From positions 10,534-74,533 of the forward strand of contig CAJPUN010000005.1 of the NCBI GenBank assembly GCA_905373835.1: 64,000 nt of DNA, written 5' to 3'. Shown here in pieces: positions 41,746 to 50,526 of the stretch. Within the stretch, counting starts at the first letter, position 1; every line of letters begins with the position of its first letter. Source of the DNA: Candidatus Saccharimonadota bacterium. Lineage in GTDB: Bacteria > Patescibacteriota > Saccharimonadia > Saccharimonadales > Saccharimonadaceae. The notes beneath the pieces were generated by a model. That model saw only the letters and a program-made list of their open reading frames with translations, did no database searches and had not been told where the DNA came from. A program made the translations under genes and the position numbers.

Positions 41746-43221
41746 ATGACTCGCTCGAAATCTGAAGCTGTGCCAGATGGCTCAGTCAAAAAACCATCAG
41801 GGCATCTATCGCGCCGCGAGGCGTTAGCAGCGGCTGGCTTAGGAGCACTGAGTGCTCTACTCAGCGGCGACACCCCTCAGCCTTCTACAGAGCAGCACCA
41901 AGACCACGAGAAAGATTCATTTCGGCCGGTCGTTGTCCGGCTTGGCGTTGTAGCACTTAATGCCGCTGGCTTCGAACCTGGCAAGAGTAACGAAGAGATA
42001 TTCGAAGAAGTGCATGTCCATACCAGCCGCATTACCCACACAACTCGTGGTGCGTATGAGTTCCACATTACCGAGTTTGCAAGCAACGTTGTGCCAGATA
42101 GCACCCGCACCAAAGAAGATGGCACGACCGAATACTATTACTCCAACGACCAAATCAAAAAAATCGCTGAAGAATACCGCGAGCAGCTAGACGTACAGGA
42201 TGGTGAGCATTCACTCATGCTGATGGCCGTTAACACAGCAGGTGTGGAGAATGACGTACTCGGCCTCGCCTTCCAGAGCACAGACGAAGATAAAGCCAAG
42301 GGCGGCAACGGCCCGATGGTGCTTGTGCTGAGCAACAAGACTGGTGGCAACGTATACAGCCATGAGATTGGACACGTACTCTCGAGAGATGAGAAAAACG
42401 GCGACCCCAGCAAAGAAAAGCAGTTCGGCAAAGGCATGGGGCACGAGATGGTGATGGACTGCCTCATTACTGATGCCGAGGGCAATATAACGCAGTATTG
42501 TGCTGTCGATACCATCCAGCAGCTGCTTGCTATGGGCTGCGGCCTCAGCAAGCGCGATAAGTCGGACGCCGTGAATGAATACGCCTCCCCCGTCACTGTT
42601 ATGGGTAATTCTATGGTCTACACCGATGCCGATACAAAGGTGAGCCAAGTAACGAATGAAGTCACCGCGACAGAGGAGCATAAACCAATCTACTCGCCCG
42701 CCGAGCTTACCTTTCTCGATTCGCGCCACCAAGTCGAGTGCACCACATCGACCGATGGACGCTACCCACTCTCGTACGACTTTACTAAGCGTTTTGCCCT
42801 GGCCTACTCGCTACCCGCTGACCACGCGCTCAAGACGATCCTCCCCAAGGCCGATACATTGGTCTTTGCGCCAATCATCGAGTATATCGATAAAGACACG
42901 CCATTTGACTCGACCGATCCAGATGCAGTACAGCGCCGCATTGGTGTCTTTGCCACGTGGGACAATGGCCGCGGTACGGCACTGCTAGATGTAAGCCTCT
43001 TTAACAAAATCGACTACAGCGGTGAGAAAGAGAACGTCATCTATGCCGATGAACAACTCGGCTTCGTCGCTGTCTCAGGCTACGACAAGAAGACCAAGAG
43101 CGAGTATGTGCGGATCGTTAGCCTCAGCTCGCAAGAAGGCACTACCCTACTAGATGAGGCACGGACGCGCACTGCCGAACGCAATCAGCTTCTCCTCAAG
43201 CCTAAGCAATCAAACGAGTGA
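41746..43221 (+). CDS. Tat-signal HExxH metalloprotease-like exoprotein
   Basis: 491 residues. SRREALAAAGLGALSALLS (22-40) is a twin-arginine signal followed by a hydrophobic stretch. The mature part has SHEIGHVLSRDEKNGD with HExxH at 206-210, a gluzincin/metzincin-like zinc site. The third ligand cannot be assigned safely; a GHEMVMDC segment follows about 25 residues later. The C-terminal half (about 300-490) is beta-rich. Export and zinc protease activity are inferred from motifs. Such an enzyme on the surface of an episymbiont could act on host or neighbour proteins, but no target is visible. Strong promoter at 41707. Confidence 0.7.
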   Translation: MTRSKSEAVPDGSVKKPSGHLSRREALAAAGLGALSALLSGDTPQPSTEQHQDHEKDSFRPVVVRLGVVALNAAGFEPGKSNEEIFEEVHVHTSRITHTTRGAYEFHITEFASNVVPDSTRTKEDGTTEYYYSNDQIKKIAEEYREQLDVQDGEHSLMLMAVNTAGVENDVLGLAFQSTDEDKAKGGNGPMVLVLSNKTGGNVYSHEIGHVLSRDEKNGDPSKEKQFGKGMGHEMVMDCLITDAEGNITQYCAVDTIQQLLAMGCGLSKRDKSDAVNEYASPVTVMGNSMVYTDADTKVSQVTNEVTATEEHKPIYSPAELTFLDSRHQVECTTSTDGRYPLSYDFTKRFALAYSLPADHALKTILPKADTLVFAPIIEYIDKDTPFDSTDPDAVQRRIGVFATWDNGRGTALLDVSLFNKIDYSGEKENVIYADEQLGFVAVSGYDKKTKSEYVRIVSLSSQEGTTLLDEARTRTAERNQLLLKPKQSNE

Positions 43222-43444
43222 GCAGCCGGACCCTAGCGGTTTCCTATCTCATCTCTTGCTAAATTCTTTTTCTGTGTATTTATTACGCTGGATATATTTT
43301 TTAACTATTCATTCAATTGCACTGATGATTTTCTCGCTCATCCTAGGGGAGCTATCTCCCGTAATCACCAATTTTATAGCACGAAGAATCTATAGTACGG
43401 GAGGCTGTAACACCAAAGCATTCACCTACCCATAGCACAATTTT

Positions 43445-43472
43445 TTGCATTTGCACCCTACTATGCTATACT
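43445..43472 (+). promoter_or_regulatory. Promoter of the VIT-family transporter
   Basis: -35 TTGCAT (43445-43450), 16-base spacer, extended -10 TGC-TATACT (43467-43472). The ATG follows by nine bases. Confidence 0.65.
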
Positions 43473-43481
43473 AACCAAGCT

Positions 43482-44024
43482 ATGAATATGAAACCTGTCC
43501 TCAAACGTTATATTTCTGAATTTGTCTATGGTGCAGTCGATGGTACCGTCACAACCTTTGCTGTGGTAGCAGCCAGTGCTGGTGCGGGTATCTCGAGTGC
43601 AATTATCTTGGTGCTAGGCGCAGCTAACCTTATTGCCGATGGCTTCTCGATGGGTGCTAGCGCCTACCTCGCGGCCAGTGCTGAGCACGATGAGTCAGCG
43701 CGGAGTACAAGCAAACGCGCCTCACCAAAAATCATCGGCTTCATGACCTTTGCTGCCTTCGTTGTCGTTGGTAGTGTGCCTGTTATCCCCTATCTTGCCC
43801 ATGTGCTGGCACGCGGCTCGAGCGCGGCTCATCCTCTGCTGTTTTATATCAGCTCGGGAGCTACGGCGCTTACCTTTGTAGCAATTGGCTATATCAAGGG
43901 CAAAGTTGGTGGTGAGAATCCACTCGTTGCTTCCCTGCAAACGCTCGCGCTCGGTGCTATTGCTGCCGCCCTGGCCTATGGCGCTGGAACAGTGCTCGCT
44001 GGGTGGCTTGGCGTGCAGCTGTAG
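43482..44024 (+). CDS. VIT1/CCC1-family Fe/Mn transporter-like protein
   Basis: 180 residues, about five membrane helices. FVYGAVDGTVTTFAVVAASA and LGAANLIADGFSMGASAYLA are the conserved first two helices of the VIT1/CCC1 family. The cytosolic metal-binding loop is short compared with eukaryotic members. The protein probably moves iron or manganese out of the cytosol. Monocistronic and leaderless. Confidence 0.88.
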   Translation: MNMKPVLKRYISEFVYGAVDGTVTTFAVVAASAGAGISSAIILVLGAANLIADGFSMGASAYLAASAEHDESARSTSKRASPKIIGFMTFAAFVVVGSVPVIPYLAHVLARGSSAAHPLLFYISSGATALTFVAIGYIKGKVGGENPLVASLQTLALGAIAAALAYGAGTVLAGWLGVQL

Positions 44025-44214
44025 GAGTGGTCAAGAGTCTTATTGCCTTGAATCTTCGTTATGTGGCTATTGTCTCACCATGACTTTCTTACATTGGATA
44101 AAAATGAATATACCTATTAGATATTCATTGTCTGCATAGGAAGCTAGATGCAGGGCATAGGTTAGAAAGGTTGCTATTGTCACGCACTATCTAGCGCTAA
44201 TGTCTCCACGTATC

Positions 44215-44511
44215 TCATGACTCGCTCTTTGGTAGCTGATCGATCAGCTCCAGTAGCTTCTCCCAATCAGCTCGCCGGGTGTGGTCGATATCAACATCAA
44301 CCGCATGGTCGCGAATCGCCCAGAGGAGCGGCTCGGCCTCTGGCGTGATCCATGGCTGCATCTCAAGCGGATAGGCCAGCTGGTCAGACATAAGCACCCC
44401 ATCGCCATAGTCACTCACCAGCATGTCGATCGTGTACTCGCGGCGAAGCATCCGCGCCCAATTCTGGCACAGTGTGATGGCTTCTTCTCGCGTGAGGGCT
44501 AGCTCACTCAT
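44215..44511 (-). CDS. Hypothetical small acidic protein coupled to mutY
   Basis: 98 residues, soluble and acidic, no motif recognised (LTREEAITLCQNWARMLRRE, WEKLLELIDQLPKSES). Its ATG overlaps the mutY stop (ATGA), so it is co-translated with the glycosylase. Confidence 0.55.
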   Translation of the reverse strand: MSELALTREEAITLCQNWARMLRREYTIDMLVSDYGDGVLMSDQLAYPLEMQPWITPEAEPLLWAIRDHAVDVDIDHTRRADWEKLLELIDQLPKSES

Positions 44512-45263
44512 ACCAGCCCATCCTTCCGTAGTCCATCCAGCGCAGCAGCAAAACGCGGGTCACCATGCAGCTCCTGAGCAATGGCGCTCAGTGGTTGTCC
44601 CTGCGCCATGCGCCGCACAATTTCACCCCGCATTTGGCGCAGGCTGCCAGCAAAGCGCGACTGCCGCGTGTAGTGCCGGCTGGTGCCAAGCTGGCCCTTG
44701 CCCGCCGCCTTTAGCTCAGCGCCGTAATCCATCAGCGCCCAGAACCACTGACGTGGGCGAGCTGTATCCATCGTCTGCGTCACCAGCGCCAACACATCCT
44801 TATCTGTCACACCTTCTTGCCCAGCAAAAAAGTGATTAAAATACACCGTGCGGATATTAGTCTCTACAAAGGCGGTCGGGATTTGATGCACGTAATTCAT
44901 GATGGCCCCAGCCGTGTTAGCGCCAATGCCAGGCAACGCCACAAGGTCGGCCTGCGTCGCTATAGGTGCACCAGCAGCAATCACCTGCGCCGCACTGTGT
45001 AGGTACTTGGCCCGGCGATTATACCCCAAGCCCTGCCAGGCCTGTAGAACCGCCGGTAGTTGGGCCGCTGCTAAGGCCTCAATGGTCGGGAAGCGGGTGG
45101 TAAACTCGGCAAACTTAGGTAGCACCCGCGCTACCTGCGTCTGCTGCAGCATCAGCTCACTGACCAGCACATAGTATAGCGTTGGTTGGCTGCGCCACGG
45201 CATGGGGCGGTAGAGCTGCTTGGCTTTGTGCCATATCATGGCCTGGAATTGCGCTGTGTCCAT
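44508..45263 (-). CDS. mutY: Adenine DNA glycosylase (MutY-like) without iron-sulfur cluster
   Basis: 251 residues. MPWRSQPTLYYVLVSELMLQ, QTQVARVLPKF, LQAWQGLGYNRRAKYLHSAA and LPGIGANTAGAI (helix-hairpin-helix), then FVETNIRTVYFNHFF, match MutY. After MDYGAELKAAG the four-Cys [4Fe-4S] loop of standard MutY is missing: no Cys is seen in the C-terminal 120 residues. The C-terminal 8-oxoG-recognition domain is also absent. It should still remove A opposite 8-oxoG, with lower discrimination expected. Shares a divergent promoter with the 58-residue gene at 45285. Confidence 0.85.
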   Translation of the reverse strand: MDTAQFQAMIWHKAKQLYRPMPWRSQPTLYYVLVSELMLQQTQVARVLPKFAEFTTRFPTIEALAAAQLPAVLQAWQGLGYNRRAKYLHSAAQVIAAGAPIATQADLVALPGIGANTAGAIMNYVHQIPTAFVETNIRTVYFNHFFAGQEGVTDKDVLALVTQTMDTARPRQWFWALMDYGAELKAAGKGQLGTSRHYTRQSRFAGSLRQMRGEIVRRMAQGQPLSAIAQELHGDPRFAAALDGLRKDGLV

Positions 45264-45270
45264 AGAGTAT

Positions 45271-45278
45271 AGTATACT
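45271..45278. promoter_or_regulatory. Palindromic bidirectional -10 (AGTATACT)
   Basis: The perfect palindrome AGTATACT gives TATACT on both strands. Plus: 45273-45278, six bases to the ATG at 45285. Minus: 45271-45276, seven bases to the mutY ATG at 45263. Both transcripts would be leaderless from one 21-base gap. Confidence 0.6.
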
Positions 45279-45284
45279 AGAAGG

Positions 45285-45461
45285 ATGAAACTATCTCGAC
45301 TTATTCTCACAATCGCTATTGTCATTATTGCCGCGTGGCTACTTGGTGTTGTACTAAAGCTAGCCGCATGGGTTATCAACGGGCTGCTCTCGCTCGCCGC
45401 AATCGTCGTCATTATCTGGCTTATTATGATGTTTATCGAGAGTCGCAAGCAGCAGAAATAA
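45285..45461 (+). CDS. 58-residue membrane protein
   Basis: Short gene with two hydrophobic helices (residues 5-29 and 33-50) and a basic end (SRKQQK). Leaderless, six bases after TATACT. Composition and promoter support it; function unknown. Confidence 0.6.
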   Translation: MKLSRLILTIAIVIIAAWLLGVVLKLAAWVINGLLSLAAIVVIIWLIMMFIESRKQQK

Positions 45462-45804
45462 TTTTCTAAGCTGCGCCGCTCTGTTTATATTAGCTTATCG
45501 TGACAACTGAGCCAAGGACAGCTGGCATTGTTCGTTTTGTAAAATATCCCCTTCTTCGTCTTCGCTATGCTCTTGTGCGAGGCAATACAGTATGTAAGAA
45601 CTATGCGTCATTTTTCCTTTAGCCCTATGTAAAAGGTTAGGTTCTATTCGCCTCCGCAGATGTTTTCTTGCGAAGTAGAAGCAAGTCACATGAAACACCA
45701 GCCCAGCAATACACAATGCATCGCTTAGCTATAAGCACACTCTACCTCTGTTACCATGTTTTCACTCGTCGACCATGTCTAGCTCATGCGCTATACTAAT
45801 AGCA
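45462..45804. other. Gene-less interval with the dinB-operon promoter
   Basis: No supported gene. It contains an ACCTCTGT word (45744-45751) and, at its end, a promoter with TCGACC, a 17-base spacer and TATACT (45792-45797), seven bases before the ATG at 45805. Confidence 0.4.
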
Positions 45805-46071
45805 ATGGATGACGAACTATATCTTGATGAAGTAGTGGAGGTGGTAGCGATTTTTCGGCGTGGGCATCAGCCATGTCAACCAGTCAGATTTCGGCGCGGC
45901 AATGGCCAGGAAGTGACGATCAGGCGAATCGGCCTGGGCTTCGAGCATCAGCGCGGTGCACGTACGGTGCATATCTTCGATGTGACAGATGAGCAGGCTG
46001 ATTACCGTCTCGAGTTTGACAGTATCACACTGGTATGGCGGCTCACGCGCGAGGCTGATCATGTCTCATAG
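45805..46071 (+). CDS. DUF6504-like small protein preceding dinB
   Basis: 88 residues. AIFRRGHQPCQPVRFRRGNG, then VHIFDVTDEQADYRLEFD and LVWRLTREAD resemble the small beta-rich proteins (DUF6504-like) often found beside DinB/ImuB genes. The assignment is by shape only. It overlaps dinB by 11 bases, so the two are co-expressed from the leaderless promoter at 45792. Possible accessory of translesion synthesis (inference). Confidence 0.55.
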   Translation: MDDELYLDEVVEVVAIFRRGHQPCQPVRFRRGNGQEVTIRRIGLGFEHQRGARTVHIFDVTDEQADYRLEFDSITLVWRLTREADHVS

Positions 46072-47293
46072 CAATATCAATCCCGCCCCACCACTGATGA
46101 TGCATATCGATCTCAATAGCTGCTTTGCCACGATCGAGCAGCAATCTCGGCCGCTGCTCCGCCACCGGCCAGTTGTCATCGTTAATCGGCGCAACCAACA
46201 CGCGACTATCGTCACCGCAAGCTACGAAGCCAAAGCGCGTGGTGTCCGTACTGGCATGCGCCTGCCTGCAGCGCGGCTACTTTGCCCCGATATTGTTCCG
46301 CTAGAAAGCGATCCACCCAAGTATCGCTATGTCTACCACCGACTTGCAACCATCCTCAGCGACTACTCGCCCAGTGCCACCATGAAAAGCATTGATGAAG
46401 GGGTGATCGACCTCAGCCAAAGCCCGCCCGACATCCGGGCACGCGGCGCGCTGGCAATCGGCCAGGAGATCAAGCAGCGCCTCCGTAGCGAAGTTGGCGA
46501 CTACATGCGCTGCAATGTTGGCATTGGCACCAACCGCTGGCTAGCTAAGATTGCTGCCGGTATCAATAAGCCTGACGGCCTGACTTGCATCACTGCAGAC
46601 AATCTCCACGCAGTACTCGCTACACTATCGCTCGAAGACCTCACTGGTATTGCCACTGGCTACAGCAAGCGCCTCCACCAGGTTGGTATCCAGACACCGC
46701 TGGACTTTCTGGCCGCAGACGAAGCAACGCTCGAGCACATGGTGTTTCATGGCAAGCCAGGACGCGATTGGTATAAGCGGCTGCGCGGTTGGGAGGTAGA
46801 TAGTGATGAGCGCCCGCTCAAGACAGTCGGGCGACAGTTCGTCCTTGATCAGCCAAACCTCAATTACGATCAAGTCTTGCGCCGCTTCCACGTTCTATGC
46901 GAAGACATCGCGGCTGCGCTCCGGCAGCAATACGTGCGCGCCCGTGGTGTGCGCCTCTATGCCAAAAGTTATCAAACAGGCCGCTGGTACAACCACGAGC
47001 GCCGCGAGCATCCACTATGTGATGGCACCACGCTCTTTCATATCGTCAAGCGACTCACCCAGTCGATGCCGCTGCCCGCCTATGAGATTGGCATGTCGTG
47101 TTATCTTCTCACGAGCGAGACAGACGCACAGCTCGCACTCTTCGACGACCCATCAGCTCGCCACGCTCTCACTGCCGCAATCGACGAGATCAACCAATTC
47201 TACGGCCCACACACCGTCCAGCCAGCCGATACTCTCGGCATTGCTGCGCAGATGAAGCGCAAAATACCATTTGGTAGTGTGCGGTATTTATGA
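46061..47293 (+). CDS. Y-family DNA polymerase (DinB-like)
   Basis: 410 residues. MMHIDLNSCFATIEQ is the first catalytic Asp block, VTASYEAKARGVRTGM the palm/fingers, and KSIDEGVIDLS the Asp-Glu pair. NVGIGTNRWLAKIAAGINKP and the thumb and little-finger regions follow. It performs error-prone bypass of DNA lesions. The ATG overlaps the upstream small gene. The 3' end overlaps the IMPase-like gene by six bases (convergent). Confidence 0.9.
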   Translation: MSHSNINPAPPLMMHIDLNSCFATIEQQSRPLLRHRPVVIVNRRNQHATIVTASYEAKARGVRTGMRLPAARLLCPDIVPLESDPPKYRYVYHRLATILSDYSPSATMKSIDEGVIDLSQSPPDIRARGALAIGQEIKQRLRSEVGDYMRCNVGIGTNRWLAKIAAGINKPDGLTCITADNLHAVLATLSLEDLTGIATGYSKRLHQVGIQTPLDFLAADEATLEHMVFHGKPGRDWYKRLRGWEVDSDERPLKTVGRQFVLDQPNLNYDQVLRRFHVLCEDIAAALRQQYVRARGVRLYAKSYQTGRWYNHERREHPLCDGTTLFHIVKRLTQSMPLPAYEIGMSCYLLTSETDAQLALFDDPSARHALTAAIDEINQFYGPHTVQPADTLGIAAQMKRKIPFGSVRYL

Positions 47294-48061
47294 GCCCTCG
47301 CCGTGCACTATTGCCATCAACTCATCGTGCACGACACCATTGGACACAAGTGCACCACAAAACGGCCGCGTATAGTCAAGCGGCTGGCCCGATACACTCG
47401 TCATCTTACCACCAGCCTCCTCAACAATAACGTGCACTGCTGCCATGTCATACGCATTCACCTTCTCGGCATAATACCCAACGAAGCGCCCCTCAGCCAC
47501 GCGAACACTCTTGGCTACTGCGCCACTAATGCTTGCTGTGCTCACCTTGCGTTCGATCAGCTTATCATAATACTTATGGCGGCGGATATTTGCATAGCTA
47601 CACGACGCAGCAAAGATCCCCTCTGTAAGCATCTGGTGATTCACCTGCAGCCGCGTACCATTGCAAAAGGCACCATGGCCACGCACCGCCCAGTAGAGCC
47701 GATCTGTCATTGGTTCATAACCAACGCCAATAGTTGGCACACCATCAACCACTAACGCAAGCGAAAACATTGCTGTGGGTACACCCCAGGTAAAGGCTTT
47801 TGTGCCGTCAACCGGGTCGCACAGCCACTTCCGCCCAAGGCCATAGCCCGTCGTGCTCTCCTCTTCGCCAATGACGCCATCATTCGGGAAGGTCTCGTGG
47901 AGGCGTTGGATCACCAGTGAGTTGATTGTTGTATCGGCAATTGTCACTGGCGTGCCATCCGCCTTGGTCTGGCGCTGTTGGTCGCCATCAAAATAGCGGC
48001 GCATAACACCGCCCGCCTCGCGAGCAATCCGCTGCGCGGTATGAAGTTCTTGTTCGTACAT
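47288..48061 (-). CDS. Inositol-monophosphatase family phosphatase
   Basis: 257 residues. GEEESTTGYG, then WLCDPVDGTKAFTWGVP (DPxDGT metal site) and YDMAAVHVIVEEAGG (the distal 'W/YD.A' motif) define the family. Substrates of relatives include inositol-1-phosphate, PAP and FBP; a choice is not possible here. TATACT (48069-48074) with TTGCAC upstream leads to a start at 48061; the long upstream extension is not coding. Confidence 0.88.
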   Translation of the reverse strand: MYEQELHTAQRIAREAGGVMRRYFDGDQQRQTKADGTPVTIADTTINSLVIQRLHETFPNDGVIGEEESTTGYGLGRKWLCDPVDGTKAFTWGVPTAMFSLALVVDGVPTIGVGYEPMTDRLYWAVRGHGAFCNGTRLQVNHQMLTEGIFAASCSYANIRRHKYYDKLIERKVSTASISGAVAKSVRVAEGRFVGYYAEKVNAYDMAAVHVIVEEAGGKMTSVSGQPLDYTRPFCGALVSNGVVHDELMAIVHGEGS

Positions 48062-48270
48062 GCTCATCAGTATATACCGTTGGCTCTTGTGAGTGCAATA
48101 CTGAGACGCTCCCATTACCATAGCTGGAAGGATATCGGCCATGCTATCTCCTATCCGCAAAACCAAAATATACAGCGAAAAAGCAATCACTCTCCCCTTG
48201 TCATTACTATACACTCGGTGTATAGTAGATAATATCACTAGTATTATTTTAACCGAATGAGGATAAAGCA

Positions 48271-49218
48271 ATGGCAAAAAAGCTTCTGAAAATTCTGGGT
48301 ATCATCATAGCAATACTCTTCGTGTGCTTTGTGCTGCTTGTGCTTTATATGAACTATCTCAACCAAAGTATTACTGGCGACGACGGCGTGGCGAAGGACT
48401 ACGCTGCGAAATTGAGCCCCAGTGGCACGCTAGAGCAGCGCTATACTAAGCCAGGCCCCTACCACGTTGCGCACCACACTCATCGCAGCGATAGCACAGC
48501 CATCAAAGAGTATCATATCTACACCCCACAGCGCACCGCTCCGGGCCAAACCTTCCCGCTTGTGCTAATGGTTAATGGTACCGCTACCTACGCGTCTACT
48601 TATGCGCCAATCTTCGAGCATTTGGCCAGTTGGGGTTTTGTCGTCATTGGTAATGAGGATGGCTGGACAGACACTGGCGCAACGACATCGATCATGCTTG
48701 ACACTGCGCTAGAGCTCAACACTGCCGAGAGCAGCCCTATCAAGGGATTTGTCAATACGAGCAAGATTGGCATTGCTGGGCATTCCCAAGGCGGAGCCGG
48801 TGCTATCAATGCCGCGACAAAATATGGCAATAGTAACCGCTATACCTCCCTCTACACTGCTAGCGCCGTCGGCCATGACACCGCAAACGACAACAACTGG
48901 CACTACGACACCAGCAAACTCAAGACAGCTACCTATATGATGGCTGGCACTGGCCCAAGCGACAACCTTGCCATTAGCCCACTGGGCGACTTGCAGCAGA
49001 ACTTCCGCGCTCTTAATACAGACAAACCAAGCGTCATCGCGCGGCGCAAGACCGTTGGCCACAAAGATGTACTGGAATATGGCGATGCCTACATGACTGC
49101 CTGGTTCCTCTGGACGCTGAGCGACAACGCCGAAGCAAAAGCAGTTTTCGCTGGCAACAATGCCGAGCTCCGACACAACAGCGACTGGCAGGATGTAGAG
49201 ACAAAGCACATACAATAA
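48271..49218 (+). CDS. Membrane-anchored alpha/beta hydrolase
   Basis: 315 residues. An N-terminal membrane anchor (7-31), then an alpha/beta hydrolase fold. FPLVLMVNGTATYASTY carries the oxyanion strand, IGIAGHSQGGAGAINAATKY the nucleophile elbow GHSQG, and the catalytic His is likely in KTVGHKDVLEYGD. It resembles dienelactone-hydrolase/cutinase-like esterases. Orientation: anchor inside, enzyme outside. GAGGAT precedes the ATG. A perfect 12-base-pair hairpin follows. Confidence 0.8.
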   Translation: MAKKLLKILGIIIAILFVCFVLLVLYMNYLNQSITGDDGVAKDYAAKLSPSGTLEQRYTKPGPYHVAHHTHRSDSTAIKEYHIYTPQRTAPGQTFPLVLMVNGTATYASTYAPIFEHLASWGFVVIGNEDGWTDTGATTSIMLDTALELNTAESSPIKGFVNTSKIGIAGHSQGGAGAINAATKYGNSNRYTSLYTASAVGHDTANDNNWHYDTSKLKTATYMMAGTGPSDNLAISPLGDLQQNFRALNTDKPSVIARRKTVGHKDVLEYGDAYMTAWFLWTLSDNAEAKAVFAGNNAELRHNSDWQDVETKHIQ

Positions 49219-49231
49219 AGCTAAAGCACAC

Positions 49232-49262
49232 GCTACGCTAGCCAAGAAACGGCTAGCGTAGC
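49232..49262 (+). terminator. Long perfect hairpin terminator
   Basis: GCTACGCTAGCC (49232-49243) pairs fully with GGCTAGCGTAGC (49251-49262), then TCTTATTATT. Confidence 0.75.
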
Positions 49263-49287
49263 TCTTATTATTGCTATTATTGCTTAC

Positions 49288-49613
49288 TTAATCTTCCTGA
49301 CGTAGTGCTCGCAAAACCCTCTCTTCTTCGCCTGGTGCAAATACCGTCATCGTCCCGCCAATCACATCAATAGGCGTCGTCTTGCTGATATTTGGAATAA
49401 TCCCATCAGTTTTTGACAAGTCATAGGCTGCATTATCATCAAACACAGTGAAGCGCGTTATCGGGTCTCCAGGCTTCCAATAGCTATCCTCAACACGATG
49501 AAGTGCCCACTTGATTGCAGCCACACCAAAGTGGCGAACCTTCTCTTTTACCCCCCTAGAAGGTCAAAATGTTCTTCAGGTTTTTGCGGTAAGGTGTCGT
49601 GTGTTCTCGTCAT
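49288..49613 (-). pseudogene. Hypothetical protein gene with a frameshift in a G6 tract
   Basis: From an ATG at 49613 (TATAAT 10 bases upstream) the frame reads TRTHDTLPQKPEEHFDLLGG and stops at TAA. A second frame then runs from the same place to 49288 (VKEKVRHFGVAAIKWALHRV and on to RALRQED). The two join at six G (49551-49556 as C on the plus strand). One more, or two fewer, G would give a single 108-109-residue protein. It may be a pseudogene, a slippage-controlled gene or a sequencing error. Family unknown. Confidence 0.55.
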
Positions 49614-49635
49614 AATTGCCTATATTATACCACAG

Positions 49636-50217
49636 TTATCGCTCTATTGCGTCGCACACTGCTGCCACATACCGTGGGTCATCAACCGCATGCCCAGCGC
49701 CTTTTACCACTGTGCCATGAACGGTGGGGATATGTTGCACGGCGGTATCAAAGACAAGTTTCATCTCTGGCCACTTAATAAACTCCTCGGAGCCAACGAA
49801 AATCTGCACAGGGCAGGCGATACGCTGCGCAGCCGCTACCAAGCTCACCTGCTTGGCATATTCGAGCCGTCGCTTGCCAATAGTGCGCCAATTACGCTTA
49901 GACCAATACTCCGCGCACTCTGCAAACGATGGCGACAGCGAGAAGAGCCATAGCTCACTCGGTGCCTGCTCACACGCCGCTAAGAACGCAATGCATGCCC
50001 CAAACGAGAAACCAGCCAGGATGGTCTCAGCTGGATCATACTGCCGATACCGCTCATGTAGCGTCTGCAACCACTGTTTTTGCATAGTGCGATGCCACTG
50101 GATTGGCACAAATTCTACCGCGTAGCCCATTGCTCGCCAGCGGTTCATCAGTGTATCGTAATCACGGTTGGCGCGCCCTTCTTGGAAGCCCGGCACAAAG
50201 AGAATCGTTTTATTCAT
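49636..50217 (-). CDS. Small alpha/beta hydrolase-like protein
   Basis: 193 residues. ILFVPGFQEGRANRDYDTLM, then ILAGFSFGACIAFLAACE with GFSFG as nucleophile elbow, VQIFVGSEEFIKW (acid position) and KGAGHAVDD (catalytic His). A compact cytosolic serine hydrolase; substrate unknown. Confidence 0.75.
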   Translation of the reverse strand: MNKTILFVPGFQEGRANRDYDTLMNRWRAMGYAVEFVPIQWHRTMQKQWLQTLHERYRQYDPAETILAGFSFGACIAFLAACEQAPSELWLFSLSPSFAECAEYWSKRNWRTIGKRRLEYAKQVSLVAAAQRIACPVQIFVGSEEFIKWPEMKLVFDTAVQHIPTVHGTVVKGAGHAVDDPRYVAAVCDAIER

Positions 50218-50526
50218 ACAGCTATGATGTCACATTTCTAGTGGTAGTACAATAGTTTCCTAGCTTACTTTCAGAACCATCTCCCTCCTGCCTACTATTC
50301 TGTCTGTGAAATATCAGAAATTGCTACTACGCCATAGTTATGCTTTTCAGCTCCCGCACTAGGAAGCGATTTTTGAGCGTACTTGTTTATTCTTATTACA
50401 GAATAACCCTCTCTGTCGCTATGAGAGGTAGACTGACACAAGGCAAACATTAGTCAAATATTCTCAACCAGTACCATGGCAAGAAACAACCTATTACTTC
50501 ACCCTCTTCTCCGCTATACTAGATAT
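50218..50526. other. Gene-less interval
   Basis: Nothing convincing apart from the promoter (TATACT, 50515-50520) of the next plus-strand gene, six bases before its ATG. Confidence 0.35.

Noticed and set aside
47288..48277. 329-residue version of the IMPase-like protein
   Set aside because: The extension precedes a good TTGCAC/TATACT promoter and has no family similarity; the start at 48061 fits the family.
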